A DNA stretch of 64,000 bases from Serratia quinivorans (GCF_946227985.1 NZ_CAMKGL010000007.1:124001-188000), one strand, 5' to 3'. Shown: positions 1 through 8,554, counted from the first letter of the stretch. The notes: generated by a model not told the origin, from the sequence alone. Made by a program: numbers and translations.

Positions 1-183
1 CCATGCCAACCAGACTGCGAACCATAACAACAGGGTTTCCAGCGCACCGGTTAACGTCAGGTGATGGAGCAGGTAGTGGGAAAGTTGGGTAACGGCAAAA
101 ACGTAGATCAGATCGAACAACAGTTCCGAGAACGAAACCGAGGCACCGTGGCCATCGCGTACACGTAGTAAGGTTTGTGACAT
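1..183 (-). CDS. LtrA-like low temperature requirement protein, N-terminal part
   Basis: This is the first 61 codons of a minus-strand gene cut by the left edge of the window. The ATG is at 183-181 and the visible protein begins MSQTLLRVRDGHG. The stretch FSELLFDLIYVFAVTQLSH is the hallmark opening of the LtrA (low temperature requirement A) family of polytopic inner-membrane proteins, whose biochemical role is unknown. Two hydrophobic segments are visible, one around residues 20-35 and one at the cut end. An AAGGA-type ribosome site lies just upstream on the minus strand. The family call rests on the N-terminus only. Confidence 0.75.
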   Translation of the reverse strand, partial: MSQTLLRVRDGHGASVSFSELLFDLIYVFAVTQLSHYLLHHLTLTGALETLLLWFAVWLAW

Positions 184-492
184 AGAGAGTCCTTCCAAAA
201 TGATAACCTTCAGCAATAGCGTAGTTCAGCCGCCTGGCTATGGATGATAAATCTTAAAAACGAGGTTTTTATCTTTCTATGACCAAACAGACTTTTCATT
301 GTCATCCGTCGGGGGTATTGTTGGCCTACCCTCTAGGAACAATCTCCGGCAAGACATATCCGCACGCACCTTCTCCTTATTTTCGTCACAATGATTGATG
401 TTCTTTACATTGCATTACGTCCATTTTCACTGCCTGGCAGATAATTAACTCCACTGATACGACAAAATAAACAAAAACACCTGGAGTTAATC
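184..492. other. Intergenic region between ltrA-like and bhsA-like genes
   Basis: These 309 bases lie between divergent genes. I see a small hairpin TAAAAAC-GAG-GTTTTTA at 253-269 and, at its right end, the inverted repeat described separately. It must hold both divergent promoters, but I find no convincing -35/-10 pair or known operator. Confidence 0.4.
444..491 (+). promoter_or_regulatory. Inverted repeat that can hide the ribosome binding site of the BhsA-like gene
   Basis: ATTAACTCCA at 444-453 is the exact reverse complement of TGGAGTTAAT at 482-491, with 28 bases between. The right arm contains the GGAG Shine-Dalgarno sequence and ends one base before the ATG at 493. If transcription starts upstream of 444, the 10-bp stem would sequester the ribosome site. 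The pairing is seen directly; a regulatory role is inference. Confidence 0.45.
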
Positions 493-777
493 ATGAAACT
501 ATTAACAGGCATTGCAGCAGTTCTGTTGGCGGCCGCCTCGTTCTCTTCATTTGCAGCGCCGCTGTCATCGGTAAAACAGGTCAACACTGAGCAAGCCAGT
601 GGCCTGCAGAGCCTTGGCGTGGTATCGGTTTCCGGCGTCAGTGGTTCACCGGCTGATGCGGTTCACGCGCTGAAAGAAAAAGCTCAGGCGGATGGGGCCA
701 GCCATCTGCGTATTATTGGGCTGGACACCCCGGGGGATTCCAGCAACTGGCGTGGTAATGCGGAAATATACCGCTAA
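493..777 (+). CDS. YdgH/BhsA/McbA-like (DUF1471) periplasmic protein
   Basis: This 94-residue secreted protein has a signal peptide at about residues 1-21 (cleavage after FSSFA) and one DUF1471-type domain from about 38 to the end, including the pattern DALHALKEKA-like helix (here DAVHALKEKAQADGA) and a C-terminal beta strand ending AEIYR. The family (BhsA, McbA, YdgH, YhcN in E. coli) consists of small envelope proteins induced by acid, oxidative or metal stress and linked to biofilm and outer-membrane properties; exact activities are poorly known. It is monocistronic, followed by a strong terminator-like structure, and its ribosome site sits inside an inverted repeat. Which paralogue it corresponds to cannot be told by eye. 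Confidence 0.85.
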   Translation: MKLLTGIAAVLLAAASFSSFAAPLSSVKQVNTEQASGLQSLGVVSVSGVSGSPADAVHALKEKAQADGASHLRIIGLDTPGDSSNWRGNAEIYR

Positions 778-828
778 TAATCCGGCAATAAATACAATTC
801 GGCCACTTTAATAGGTGGCCGATAAAAT

Positions 829-906
829 AAACGGTTGTGGATAATAATCTGACCGGTAAGGCCATTCCTGGCTTACCCGATGATCATTACCACAACCGTT
901 TTTTTT
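829..906 (+). terminator. Long nested hairpin terminator after the BhsA-like gene
   Basis: AACGGTTGTGG at 830-840 pairs with CCACAACCGTT at 890-900, followed by a run of T to 906. Inside the loop is a second stem, GGTAAG-GCCA against TGGC-TTACC (about 855-877) with one bulged base. A further 6-bp stem GGCCAC/GTGGCC lies just before, at 801-820. The T-run makes rho-independent termination the natural reading. Confidence 0.75.
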
Positions 907-1020
907 GCCTGCAGTCAGTCGCATTTTATTACAACTGTGTCGGTGGTTTTAGGAAACATGTTAATGAATACTTAAGGAATTGAGTTCAGATTGGTGGCTA
1001 CTCAACCTAAGGAGGCCCCA

Positions 1021-1578
1021 ATGTTAAATGCGACACGGCTGCAACTGAAGAACCACTTTTCCTATCTCCAGCAGTTTATGGCTTCGCCACGCACCATTGG
1101 TACTCTGGCGCCTTCTTCTCCCTGGTTGTGCCAGGCGATGCTCAATCAGATTGAATGGACAGGGGCACTGTCGATCGCGGAATTGGGTGCGGCGGATGGC
1201 GTATTGACCAAGCGTATACTGGGACGCATGCGGGCCGATGCTTCGCTGGAGGCTTTTGAAATTCAATCAAATTTTGTTCATCAGTTGCGGAAAATCGACG
1301 ATCGCCGCCTGCAGGTGATGGACCGTTCGGCAGAAAAGATGGCTCGTGATTATGACGTGGTGTTCTCCTGCCTGCCGCTGCTGTCAATTCCGCTTAAAAT
1401 CAGCATTCGTATTTTACAGCAGGCACAGCAGTGCTTGCGTGCAAACAACGGGACATTGGTGTTGTTTCAGTACAGCCACCTTTCGGAAAAGTTGCTGTCC
1501 CGCTACTTCCACTGGAAACGGTTGCGAGTGGTGCGTAACTTCCCGCCGGCGTTGGTGTACGTCTGTACACCACGTTAA
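1021..1578 (+). CDS. SAM-dependent methyltransferase, PmtA-like
   Basis: A class I methyltransferase of 185 residues. Motif I is ELGAADG at residues 54-60, and a conserved FSCLPLLSIP follows at about 115-124. The layout (FLQ-F-ASPRTIGTLAPSS opening, ELG motif, acidic E after strand 2, SCLPLL, then FQYS) resembles rhizobial PmtA, which methylates phosphatidylethanolamine, and related rRNA-adenine-like enzymes. Whether this one acts on a lipid is inference. I chose the ATG at 1021 because AAGGAG lies at 1009-1014; an in-frame upstream start at 991 has no ribosome site. It stands alone, and its stop abuts the stop of the convergent acetyltransferase at 1579 with no gap. Confidence 0.75.
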   Translation: MLNATRLQLKNHFSYLQQFMASPRTIGTLAPSSPWLCQAMLNQIEWTGALSIAELGAADGVLTKRILGRMRADASLEAFEIQSNFVHQLRKIDDRRLQVMDRSAEKMARDYDVVFSCLPLLSIPLKISIRILQQAQQCLRANNGTLVLFQYSHLSEKLLSRYFHWKRLRVVRNFPPALVYVCTPR

Positions 1579-2040
1579 CTAAAGCCTTTTCTCCATCACC
1601 ACCACCTGGCCATCATATTGTTGCCGACGTTCGATAGTTTGCCAGCCCCAACCCGTATATAGCGACTCTGATTTATCGGTAATCAGGTGCAATACGGGAT
1701 GGTTGCGTTGGCGTGCCAGTTGGACGATGGCGGCTTCCAGGCGCTGTGCAATGCCCTGACGGCGATGGTCAGGATGAACAAACACCCCAGCCAGCCAGGG
1801 GGAAAGGTCCATCCGGTGATGATCGTCACTCGGCCACAGGCTGGCCATGCCCAGCGGGCGTCCGTCCTCAAGCATCAACAAGGTCGTGTAGTCTTCACTC
1901 GGTTGCGCGCACTGGGCAAAGCGTTGACGCGTGCGTTCCAGAGAACCGCCGCGTTGCGAACCCCATTGACCAAAGGCCCATGCGGCACAAACGTCGCTAA
2001 ACTCTGGACATTCGGTCAGTGGGATAATCTGTTGAGTCAT
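1579..2040 (-). CDS. GNAT family N-acetyltransferase
   Basis: This 153-residue protein is one GNAT domain. The acetyl-CoA binding motif A is VFVHPDHRRQGIAQRL (R/Q-x-x-G-x-A) at about residues 90-105, and the C-terminal strand region SLYTGWGWQTIER is typical of the fold. GNAT enzymes transfer acetyl groups from acetyl-CoA to amines of small molecules or proteins; the substrate cannot be predicted. It is convergent with the PmtA-like gene and shares no operon partner. The region upstream (2041-2260) also carries the Fur site of the divergent siderophore genes. Confidence 0.85.
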   Translation of the reverse strand: MTQQIIPLTECPEFSDVCAAWAFGQWGSQRGGSLERTRQRFAQCAQPSEDYTTLLMLEDGRPLGMASLWPSDDHHRMDLSPWLAGVFVHPDHRRQGIAQRLEAAIVQLARQRNHPVLHLITDKSESLYTGWGWQTIERRQQYDGQVVVMEKRL

Positions 2041-2210
2041 CTCTGTCCCTCCTGAGAGTTATCGGCCAATCTGGCTCACCCGCCATCGGATTGTCGACCG
2101 CTTTTTTAACTTAATAAAACCGTATTTATAGCGGTTTTGCACGCATCAGTGACGAAACTGCGTAATTCAGCGGATTTGACGCCTTCTTTGCCTGTTGTGA
2201 TTGAAAGTGC

Positions 2211-2229
2211 TAATGAGAGTGATTATCAT
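2211..2229 (+). promoter_or_regulatory. Fur box
   Basis: The 19-mer TAATGAGAGTGATTATCAT is a good match to the Fur consensus GATAATGATAATCATTATC, with alternating GAxAAT-type hexamers. It lies 31 bases before the start of the binding protein gene and fits iron repression of the following siderophore pair. Confidence 0.7.
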
Positions 2230-2260
2230 GCGCGCATATTTTGGCTAATCCGGCTCATTG

Positions 2261-3376
2261 ATGCGCAACTCCCTCCTTTTTCTGCTGCTTTCCCTGCTGC
2301 TCGGCTTCTTTGGCGTTCAGGCAAAAATGGTCACTGACATTACGGGTCGTCAGGTTGAGGTGCCGGACAATCCGCAGCGTATCGTGCTGGGCGAGAGCCG
2401 CATGCTGTATACCCTGGCGCTGCTCGAGCCGGGAAACCCCGCCCAACGCATCGTTGGCTGGCCGGAAGACATGGCGCGTTTCGATGCGCAAAGCTGGCAA
2501 CTCTACACGCAGAAATTTCCGCAGATCAAAGCGATTCCCTCTATCAGCAAGGGTAATTTCCGCCAGGTAAATATTGAAAACCTGATCCGCTTAAAGCCGG
2601 ACTTAGTGATCCTCGCACGCTATGCGCGGGAAGAGGGTGACAGTGATTTATTGCTGAGTGCGTTGAGCAAGGCCGGAATTGCGGTGATCTACGTCGATTT
2701 ACGGGTTGATCTGCTGCATAACACCGTACCTAGCGTGCGCCTGTTGGGCGAAGTGCTTAACCGCCAAGCGCGCGCAGAGCAGTTCATCAACTTCTATCAA
2801 CAGCATATGGCGGTGATCCAGCAGCGGCTGGCCGGCTACCAGGGGCCGAAACCCAAGGTGATGTTGCATCTGCACCTTGGGCGGCGCGAAACCTGCTGCA
2901 CCACGGCGGCCCATGGCAACCTCGGTGATTTACTGGCTTTTGCCGGCGGCGATAATATTGCCAACGCCAGCATCAAAGGCGTCTACGGTGAGCTGAATCC
3001 GGAAACCATTCTGACCGCCAATCCCGACATCTATATCGCCACCGGCATGGCCGGGCCGCAGGGCAAGCATTTTTCCGATCTGCGCCTTGGGCCGCGGGTC
3101 ACCCAGCAGGAAGCCGATGAGAGCTTTAGCCGGGTGATGCAAAAACAGCCAATGCTCGCCAACCTGAAAGCCATAAAAAATCACCAGGCCTGGAGTCTCT
3201 GGCACAACTTCTATCTCAGCCCCTATCACGTGGTGGCGGTTGAGATGTTCGCCAAAACCTTCTATCCGGATCTGTTTGCAGACATCAACCCGCAGCAGAC
3301 CTTTAAGCAGTTATATCAACAATTTTTGCCGTTACCTTTTTCAGGGACCTATTGGAGTCAGTTAAATAATGAATAA
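2261..3376 (+). CDS. Periplasmic iron-siderophore binding protein
   Basis: A 371-residue class III solute-binding protein of the FecB/FhuD/BtuF type. It has a signal peptide at about 1-21 (cleavage after FGVQA), then the typical opening VTDITGRQVEVPDNPQRIVLG, a central helix region and the IENLIRLKPDLVILA strand. Such proteins carry ferric siderophores or related metal chelates from the outer-membrane receptor to an inner-membrane ABC importer. The next gene, a TonB-dependent receptor, overlaps it by 8 bases. No permease or ATPase gene follows, so it must use an importer encoded elsewhere. The ATG at 2261 is preferred over the adjacent TTG at 2258; no strong ribosome site is visible. A CC pair in ETCCTTAAHGN (about residue 211) is unusual for the family. 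Confidence 0.85.
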   Translation: MRNSLLFLLLSLLLGFFGVQAKMVTDITGRQVEVPDNPQRIVLGESRMLYTLALLEPGNPAQRIVGWPEDMARFDAQSWQLYTQKFPQIKAIPSISKGNFRQVNIENLIRLKPDLVILARYAREEGDSDLLLSALSKAGIAVIYVDLRVDLLHNTVPSVRLLGEVLNRQARAEQFINFYQQHMAVIQQRLAGYQGPKPKVMLHLHLGRRETCCTTAAHGNLGDLLAFAGGDNIANASIKGVYGELNPETILTANPDIYIATGMAGPQGKHFSDLRLGPRVTQQEADESFSRVMQKQPMLANLKAIKNHQAWSLWHNFYLSPYHVVAVEMFAKTFYPDLFADINPQQTFKQLYQQFLPLPFSGTYWSQLNNE

Positions 3377-5492
3377 CACCCAACGTGGCTGGTGGTATGC
3401 ACTGCCTCTGGCGGCCTGTGCATCGGCACCGGCGATCGGTGCCGACAAAACCACGGAGAAGAGTGAAACCCTGGTGGTGGTCGGGCAAAAACAGACCGAT
3501 GGCGTGCAAAGCTATCAGCCGTTGACCAGTGTGACCGGCACCCGCACCGAAACCAGCCTGTTGAACGTGCCGCAGGCTATCGACGTTGTGCCGCAGCAGG
3601 TGATTAGCGATCAGGCGGTCAGCAGCCTGGATGAAGCGCTGTATAACGTCAGTGGCATCACCCAGGCGAATACGTTGGGGGGGACTCAGGACGCGGTGAT
3701 GAAACGTGGCTTTGGTGATAACCGCGATGGCTCAATTCTGCGCGACGGCGTGCGTTCGGTGCAGGCGCGCAACTTTACTCCAACCACCGAACGGGTTGAA
3801 GTGCTGAAAGGCCCGGCCTCGATGTTGTACGGCATGGGTGAACCGGGCGGGATGATCAATATGATCACCAAAAAGCCGCAGTTGCAGCAGCACACCCATG
3901 TGGAAGGCTGGGGCAGCAGCTTCAAGGGCGGTGGCGGCCAGTTGGACGTTACCGGGCCGTTGGGGACTTCAGGTTTCGCCTATCGGATGATTGTCGATCA
4001 CGACGAGACCGACTACTGGCGCAACTTCGGCCGCGACCGTCAGACGGTGATCGCACCGTCACTGATGTGGTACGGCGAGAGCACCACGGTGCGTGTTGCC
4101 TACGAGCATATGGAGTATTTGGTGCCCTTCGATCGCGGTACCATCATCGATTCACGTACCGGCAAACCGGTGAATACGCCGCGCGATCGCCGCTTCGACG
4201 AAAGCTATAACGCCACGCGTGGCGATCAGGACAGCGTTACCCTGCAGGTTGATCAAGTGTTGAACGAGAGCTGGAAAAGCTCACTGACCTACGCCTACAG
4301 CCGCAACAGCTACAGCGACAACCAGGCACGTGCGCTGGCTTCGGATCCTGAAACTGGCGTTTTGTCGCGCCAGGCCGATTCCACCGCCCATGCCGTCAGC
4401 CATGCCAACGCGGTGCAACTGACGCTTAATGGTGACGTCGACTGGGGTAGCATTAATCACCAGATGCTGTTCGGCTTTGATTTTGAAGATAATCGCACCT
4501 ACCGCGGCGATATGATCCGCGGCAAGAAGAACAGCGATTTCAATATCTACCATCCTGTTTACGGCCAGATGCCCACTTCGAACGCCGTCAGTGCTAAAGA
4601 CAGCGATCAGCGTGAAAACCTCACCAGCTACGGCTGGTTTATGCAGGACTCCGTCCAGCTGACCGATAAATGGCTGGTGATGGGCGGGCTGCGTTACGAC
4701 GCCTTTGACGTGTTTGCCGGCAAAGGGCGGCCGTTTGTGACCAATACCGACAGCGCCGACGGCAAACTGGTGCCCCGTGTCGGGATGGTCTACAAGCTGA
4801 CGCCGTATGTGTCGCTGTACAGCAGCTATACCGAGTCTTTCAAACCAAACTCTTCTATCGCCAGCCAGATTGGTTCGTTACCGCCGGAACAGGGCAAGGC
4901 CTGGGAACTGGGCAGCAAGGTTGAATTGCCTAACGGTGTCACCGGTACTTTAGCCTTGTTCGATATTACCAAACGCAACGTGATGGTCAGCGAACTGGTG
5001 AATGGCGAAACCGTTACCCGCACCGCCGGGCGCGTGCGCTCGCAGGGGGTGGAGCTGGATGTTGCAGGCAATATTACCGACTCGCTGAGCCTGATCGGTT
5101 CTTATGCCTATACCGATGCGCGGGTGGTGGATGATCCTGACAACAAGGGCAAGGAAATGACCAACGTGGCACGCCACACGGCTTCACTGTTCCTGACGCA
5201 GGATTTGGGTTCCCCAGGGCTATACAGCGGAGACAACCTGCGCATGGGAGCCGGTGCGCGTTATGTGGGCCGCCGCCCGGGTGATGCTGCCAACAGTTTT
5301 AATCTCGATAACTACACCGTCGCGGATGCCTTTGCCGCTTACACCATGCCGGTCAATGGCTACCGGGTGAAATGGCAGTTGAACGTGAAGAATTTGTTCG
5401 ACAAAACCTATTATCCTTCCAGCGGTGGCAATTTGCGTGTGGCGGTGGGGGAACCACGTGAAGTGGTTCTGCGTGCCAGCGTCGACTTCTAA
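3369..5492 (+). CDS. TonB-dependent siderophore receptor
   Basis: A 707-residue outer-membrane receptor. It has a signal peptide at about 1-24, a TonB box ETLVVVG at 33-39, a plug domain at about 50-175 (VPQAIDVVPQQVISDQ, VEVLKGPASMLYGMGEPGG) and a 22-strand barrel ending in the terminal Phe typical of barrel assembly (LRASVDF). Domain order and length match the FhuA/FpvA/FoxA class of ferric siderophore receptors. The ligand is not predictable by eye. The gene starts inside the end of the binding protein gene, so the two are co-translated and share the upstream Fur box. No clear terminator follows. Confidence 0.9.
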   Translation: MNNTQRGWWYALPLAACASAPAIGADKTTEKSETLVVVGQKQTDGVQSYQPLTSVTGTRTETSLLNVPQAIDVVPQQVISDQAVSSLDEALYNVSGITQANTLGGTQDAVMKRGFGDNRDGSILRDGVRSVQARNFTPTTERVEVLKGPASMLYGMGEPGGMINMITKKPQLQQHTHVEGWGSSFKGGGGQLDVTGPLGTSGFAYRMIVDHDETDYWRNFGRDRQTVIAPSLMWYGESTTVRVAYEHMEYLVPFDRGTIIDSRTGKPVNTPRDRRFDESYNATRGDQDSVTLQVDQVLNESWKSSLTYAYSRNSYSDNQARALASDPETGVLSRQADSTAHAVSHANAVQLTLNGDVDWGSINHQMLFGFDFEDNRTYRGDMIRGKKNSDFNIYHPVYGQMPTSNAVSAKDSDQRENLTSYGWFMQDSVQLTDKWLVMGGLRYDAFDVFAGKGRPFVTNTDSADGKLVPRVGMVYKLTPYVSLYSSYTESFKPNSSIASQIGSLPPEQGKAWELGSKVELPNGVTGTLALFDITKRNVMVSELVNGETVTRTAGRVRSQGVELDVAGNITDSLSLIGSYAYTDARVVDDPDNKGKEMTNVARHTASLFLTQDLGSPGLYSGDNLRMGAGARYVGRRPGDAANSFNLDNYTVADAFAAYTMPVNGYRVKWQLNVKNLFDKTYYPSSGGNLRVAVGEPREVVLRASVDF

Positions 5493-5581
5493 TTTGGCGG
5501 GTTGGGAGGCAAGTCCGGCGGTGGGTATCTGCCGCCGGGTAAATCTGGTTAAATAGCCGGCCTGTTGTTAAGGAGAATCCG

Positions 5582-6100
5582 ATGAGCCTGAAAATCCGTT
5601 TGGCACAACTGCAGGATATTGCTCAACTTATCGCCGTTGAACGGTCGGCTGCGCAGTTATTTCATCAACAACCGGCATGGGCTTTTATTGCCGAAGGCCC
5701 GGTGATGGATGCACCGCAGCATACTGATTTTATTCAGCGGCGGCAGGAATGGCTGGCGGAAAGCACCGCGGGTGAGGTAGCCGGGTTTATCGCGGTGAAG
5801 GTGCAACAGCAGGATTGGCATATCGCCGAACTGTCGGTTGCCGCCAACTGGCAACGTCAGGGCATTGGACGTCGGTTGATTGCTGAGATCGCAATACAGG
5901 CCAGGTTGCAGGGCGCGCAGCGCCTGACGCTGACCACCTTTATCGATGTGCCCTGGAATGCACCTTATTACCAACGGCTCGGATTCCGGCCGATATCCCC
6001 TGAGCGGCTCAGCGCATCATTGAGCTCTCGGTTGGCGCAAGAGGCGGCAGAGGGCTTTGCCGTCGGCAGTCGCTGTGCCATGGAATTTACACTGTCGTAA
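5582..6100 (+). CDS. GNAT family N-acetyltransferase
   Basis: A 172-residue GNAT protein with the acetyl-CoA loop WQRQGIGRRLIAEI at about residues 97-110 and the characteristic APYYQRLGFRPIS near residue 135. It resembles generic small-molecule acetyltransferases; the substrate is unknown. An AAGGAG ribosome site lies at about 5570-5575. The gene ends inside the putative TyrR site and promoter of aroL, so the two are separately transcribed. It is not closely similar to the acetyltransferase at 1579-2040. Confidence 0.85.
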   Translation: MSLKIRLAQLQDIAQLIAVERSAAQLFHQQPAWAFIAEGPVMDAPQHTDFIQRRQEWLAESTAGEVAGFIAVKVQQQDWHIAELSVAANWQRQGIGRRLIAEIAIQARLQGAQRLTLTTFIDVPWNAPYYQRLGFRPISPERLSASLSSRLAQEAAEGFAVGSRCAMEFTLS

Positions 6101-6131
6101 ATATTGAAATACAGGATGATGGCGGTATGAT
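6096..6131 (+). promoter_or_regulatory. aroL promoter with overlapping TyrR-like box
   Basis: TTGAAA at 6104-6109 and TATGAT at 6126-6131, 16 bases apart, form a good sigma-70 promoter 85 bases before aroL. CGTAAA-N6-AATACA at 6096-6113 fits the TyrR box TGTAAA-N6-TTTACA in 9 of 12 positions, keeps the key G and C 14 bases apart, and covers the -35 element. TyrR control of aroL is established in E. coli; its operation here is inference. Confidence 0.5.
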
Positions 6132-6215
6132 GCAGCAACCACGCCATCGCAGGATCAGCACGCCGGGTTCTGGCGAGCAAATGCACTCAAGTCACCGTAT
6201 AAGGGACAACCCGTA

Positions 6216-6740
6216 ATGACACAAACCATTTTCATGGTAGGCGCGCGCGGAGCCGGTAAAACCACGGTGGGTAGCGCACTGGCGCTGGCGCTGGGCTATC
6301 AATTCATCGATACCGATCTGTTTATGCAGCAGACCACGCAGATGAGCGTGGCGGAAATGGTCGAACAAGAAGGCTGGCTGGGATTTCGTCGCCGTGAAAG
6401 CATTGCTCTGCAAACCGTCACTCAACCGTCAACTGTAGTTGCCACTGGTGGTGGTGCGATCCTGGCGGAAGAGAACCGCCGCTTTATGCGTCAGCATGGC
6501 AAGGTCATTTACCTGCGTTCACCCGCCGAAGTGTTGGCACAGCGGCTGGAAGAGTACCCGCAAGATACACAGCGCCCTACGCTGACCGGCCGTCCGATTG
6601 CCGAAGAAATGCTGGAGGTGCTGGCCGCGCGTGAAGCGCTGTATCAGGAGGCCGCTCACTACGTGATGGACGGCACCGGTGGCCCGCAACAGGTGGTTGA
6701 GCAGATCCTCGCGGCCCTGCAGCGGGAAACGGTAAAATAA
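6216..6740 (+). CDS. aroL: Shikimate kinase II
   Basis: AroL phosphorylates shikimate at the 3-hydroxyl with ATP, the fifth step of the chorismate pathway. The 174-residue protein has the Walker A loop GARGAGKT at 9-16, the shikimate-binding FIDTD and GFRRRE segments, the GGGA turn (about 76-79) and the lid RPTLTGRP. Its length equals the E. coli enzyme. In E. coli aroL is followed directly by yaiA and aroM; here an AraC/NTF2-like pair separates it from yaiA. The upstream promoter carries a TyrR-like site. Confidence 0.95.
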   Translation: MTQTIFMVGARGAGKTTVGSALALALGYQFIDTDLFMQQTTQMSVAEMVEQEGWLGFRRRESIALQTVTQPSTVVATGGGAILAEENRRFMRQHGKVIYLRSPAEVLAQRLEEYPQDTQRPTLTGRPIAEEMLEVLAAREALYQEAAHYVMDGTGGPQQVVEQILAALQRETVK

Positions 6741-6759
6741 GGTCTCTCTTGGGGCACCG

Positions 6760-7533
6760 TCAATTGCGCCTGACGGCTGCCTCGTTTTTCTCTCGAAAAT
6801 GAGTCTCGCGCTGAACAAAATACAATCCCGGTGTGGTGCCAAAACGCTGACGGAAAGCGGCAATGTAGGCACTGACATTGTCATAACCGCAGTCGCCGGC
6901 AATCTGATTGACGGCTTCACCGCGTGATAGCGGCTCCAGCGAACGGATCACCCGGGCTTGCTGGCGCCAGCGGGCGAAAGTCACGCCGGTTTCGCTGATG
7001 AAATGCCGGCTCAGGGTGCGGACGCTCAGCCCGGCCCAGGCGGCCCATTCACTCTGGCTGCGTTCGCTGGCCGGCTCATTGAGTAGCGCACGGGCGATTT
7101 TCAGCAGTCGTGCGTCCTGTGGCAGAGGCAGTTGCAACGGAGTACTTTCCTGCGCGCACATCTCATCGAGCAATACCTGTAGAAGCCGCCGTTGCGGCGC
7201 GTTCAGCCTTTGGCCTGCGAATTGTGCAAGGCGTTCCACCAACGCCAAAATCAACGCGGAAGCCGTGCTCAAATGGGGGTGTTTCGGCAGATCTGCACAT
7301 AGGGATCCAGGCAGATACAGGCTCCAGCCGGCGACGTTGCCACAGGCCAATGCCTGGTGCGCACAGTTCGCTGGTAGCCAGCCGATACTGCCGGCGGTCA
7401 TTGCCCATTGTTGCTCCTGAGTTTCCAGCGCAATCATGCCGTGGGTTAATAAATAGAGCTGTCCGCGGGTATGTTGATGCCAGGGCGTTAAGTGCTTTTT
7501 TTCATGCCACAGTCGCTCACTTTGCAGGATCAT
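6760..7533 (-). CDS. AraC family transcriptional regulator
   Basis: A 257-residue regulator with an N-terminal cupin-like sensing domain (HQHTRGQLYLLTHG at about 19-32) and a C-terminal double helix-turn-helix at about 150-245 (WAAWAGLSVRTLSRHFISETG, then IAGDCGYDNVSAYIAAFRQRFGTTPG). The layout matches the short AraC type that often controls a divergent neighbour. The gene diverges from the NTF2-like protein at 7635 over a 101-base gap, so that gene is the likely target. The inducer is unknown. It is absent from the corresponding spot in E. coli. Confidence 0.88.
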   Translation of the reverse strand: MILQSERLWHEKKHLTPWHQHTRGQLYLLTHGMIALETQEQQWAMTAGSIGWLPANCAHQALACGNVAGWSLYLPGSLCADLPKHPHLSTASALILALVERLAQFAGQRLNAPQRRLLQVLLDEMCAQESTPLQLPLPQDARLLKIARALLNEPASERSQSEWAAWAGLSVRTLSRHFISETGVTFARWRQQARVIRSLEPLSRGEAVNQIAGDCGYDNVSAYIAAFRQRFGTTPGLYFVQRETHFREKNEAAVRRN

Positions 7534-7634
7534 CTTGATTGGCCGATTTACCGTATTGAATGTCCAGTTGCGGTTATTATGCCACCCTTAGTCTCATCTA
7601 TGATCTCCTCAACGTTTAATTTTGGAGATAAAAA

Positions 7635-8039
7635 ATGAGCCAGCAAACCCCAACCACCCTGGTGCTCGAGGCCCTGCAACGGGTCGTCGCGTCACCACAA
7701 CACCAGCCGCTGCTGATCGCTGAGTTTTTCAGTGAAGATTACCTCCAGCAGGTGGACGGCAACACGCTGGATTATGCCCATTTTATGCAGCATATGGCGT
7801 TACTGAAACAACTCACCCGCAGCATGACGCTGGAAATAGTCGCCGTGGCCGGGCAGGGGGATTGCGTACTGACCCACCACCAGGTTCGGGTGGAAAAGCG
7901 TGACGGAGGCCGCAGCCTGGTCAAGGTGTTGGCACATTTCACCGTGCGTGACGGCAAGATCTGCGCCTGCGATGAGCTGACGCAGCTGCTGGAAGGCGAA
8001 CGCGGCGATCGCGATTTGGGGTCGCGCGTGTCGGTATAA
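7635..8039 (+). CDS. NTF2-like / SnoaL-like small protein
   Basis: A 134-residue protein with the pattern of the NTF2-like alpha+beta barrel (SnoaL/DUF4440 type): helix-rich start, FFSEDYLQQVDGNTLDYAHFMQHM, then strands VLTHHQVRVEKRDG and HFTVRDGKICACDELTQLL. Such domains bind or isomerise small hydrophobic compounds, or serve only as ligand-binding folds; no activity can be assigned. A GGAGA ribosome site lies at 7623-7627. It is divergent from the AraC regulator and is probably controlled by it (inference). Confidence 0.7.
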   Translation: MSQQTPTTLVLEALQRVVASPQHQPLLIAEFFSEDYLQQVDGNTLDYAHFMQHMALLKQLTRSMTLEIVAVAGQGDCVLTHHQVRVEKRDGGRSLVKVLAHFTVRDGKICACDELTQLLEGERGDRDLGSRVSV

Positions 8040-8085
8040 ATACCGCTGCTATACTTAACCTTGTGGAATCACACGGGAGATCAGC

Positions 8086-8286
8086 ATGCGCGAAAATGAC
8101 CGACCTGGCTATCCAAGAACCGCCCGAGTGGTCGCCGTTGACCGGGGCGATCCAAGCTTGCATATGCACCGTTTTGAGGTGCGCACCGATGACATTGAGC
8201 CCAATACGCTACTCAGTGAGCATCCTACCGAGCAGGAAGCGCTCGATGCCAAACATCGCTATGAAGATCCTGCGCTGGAAGATTAA
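8086..8286 (+). CDS. yaiA: YaiA family protein
   Basis: A 66-residue protein recognisable as the E. coli YaiA homologue from the middle and end (SEHPTEQEALDAKHRYEDP) and from its place after aroL. The function is unknown. In E. coli it lies in the TyrR-regulated aroL-yaiA-aroM operon; here it is cut off from aroL by two genes and from aroM by three, and is followed by its own terminator. The ATG at 8086 gives the family length; an overlapping ORF in another frame starting at 8063 is a shadow. Confidence 0.85.
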   Translation: MRENDRPGYPRTARVVAVDRGDPSLHMHRFEVRTDDIEPNTLLSEHPTEQEALDAKHRYEDPALED

Positions 8287-8299
8287 ATAATATCCCTCT

Positions 8300-8327
8300 G
8301 AAACCGGCATCAGGCCGGTTTCTTTAT
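8300..8327 (+). terminator. Rho-independent terminator of yaiA
   Basis: GAAACCGGC at 8300-8308 pairs with GCCGGTTTC at 8314-8322 around a 5-base loop and is followed by TTTATT. Confidence 0.8.
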
Positions 8328-8554
8328 TCATTCCGCTTACTGCTTTAATTAGCTCACTCGAGAACGATAAATTAGCATGACATGCTGGTTTATACCGCCA
8401 TGCTCGAATAACCGCGTGGTAATTGGCCTGTTTTATCAGCATTAGCCGTTGCATTTAATTTAGCGAAGCATCATCCGCTGCTATTAATGGGCGGAATAAA
8501 AAACAAACTGCTTGACGATAAGTTGTACGAGTTTTAGTTTCTAATTATCAAACA

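Noticed and set aside
6091-6101. TTTAC-N-GTAAA type dyad near the end of the second acetyltransferase
   Set aside because: Half-sites are in the reverse order to a TyrR box; the overlapping CGTAAA-N6-AATACA is the acceptable match.
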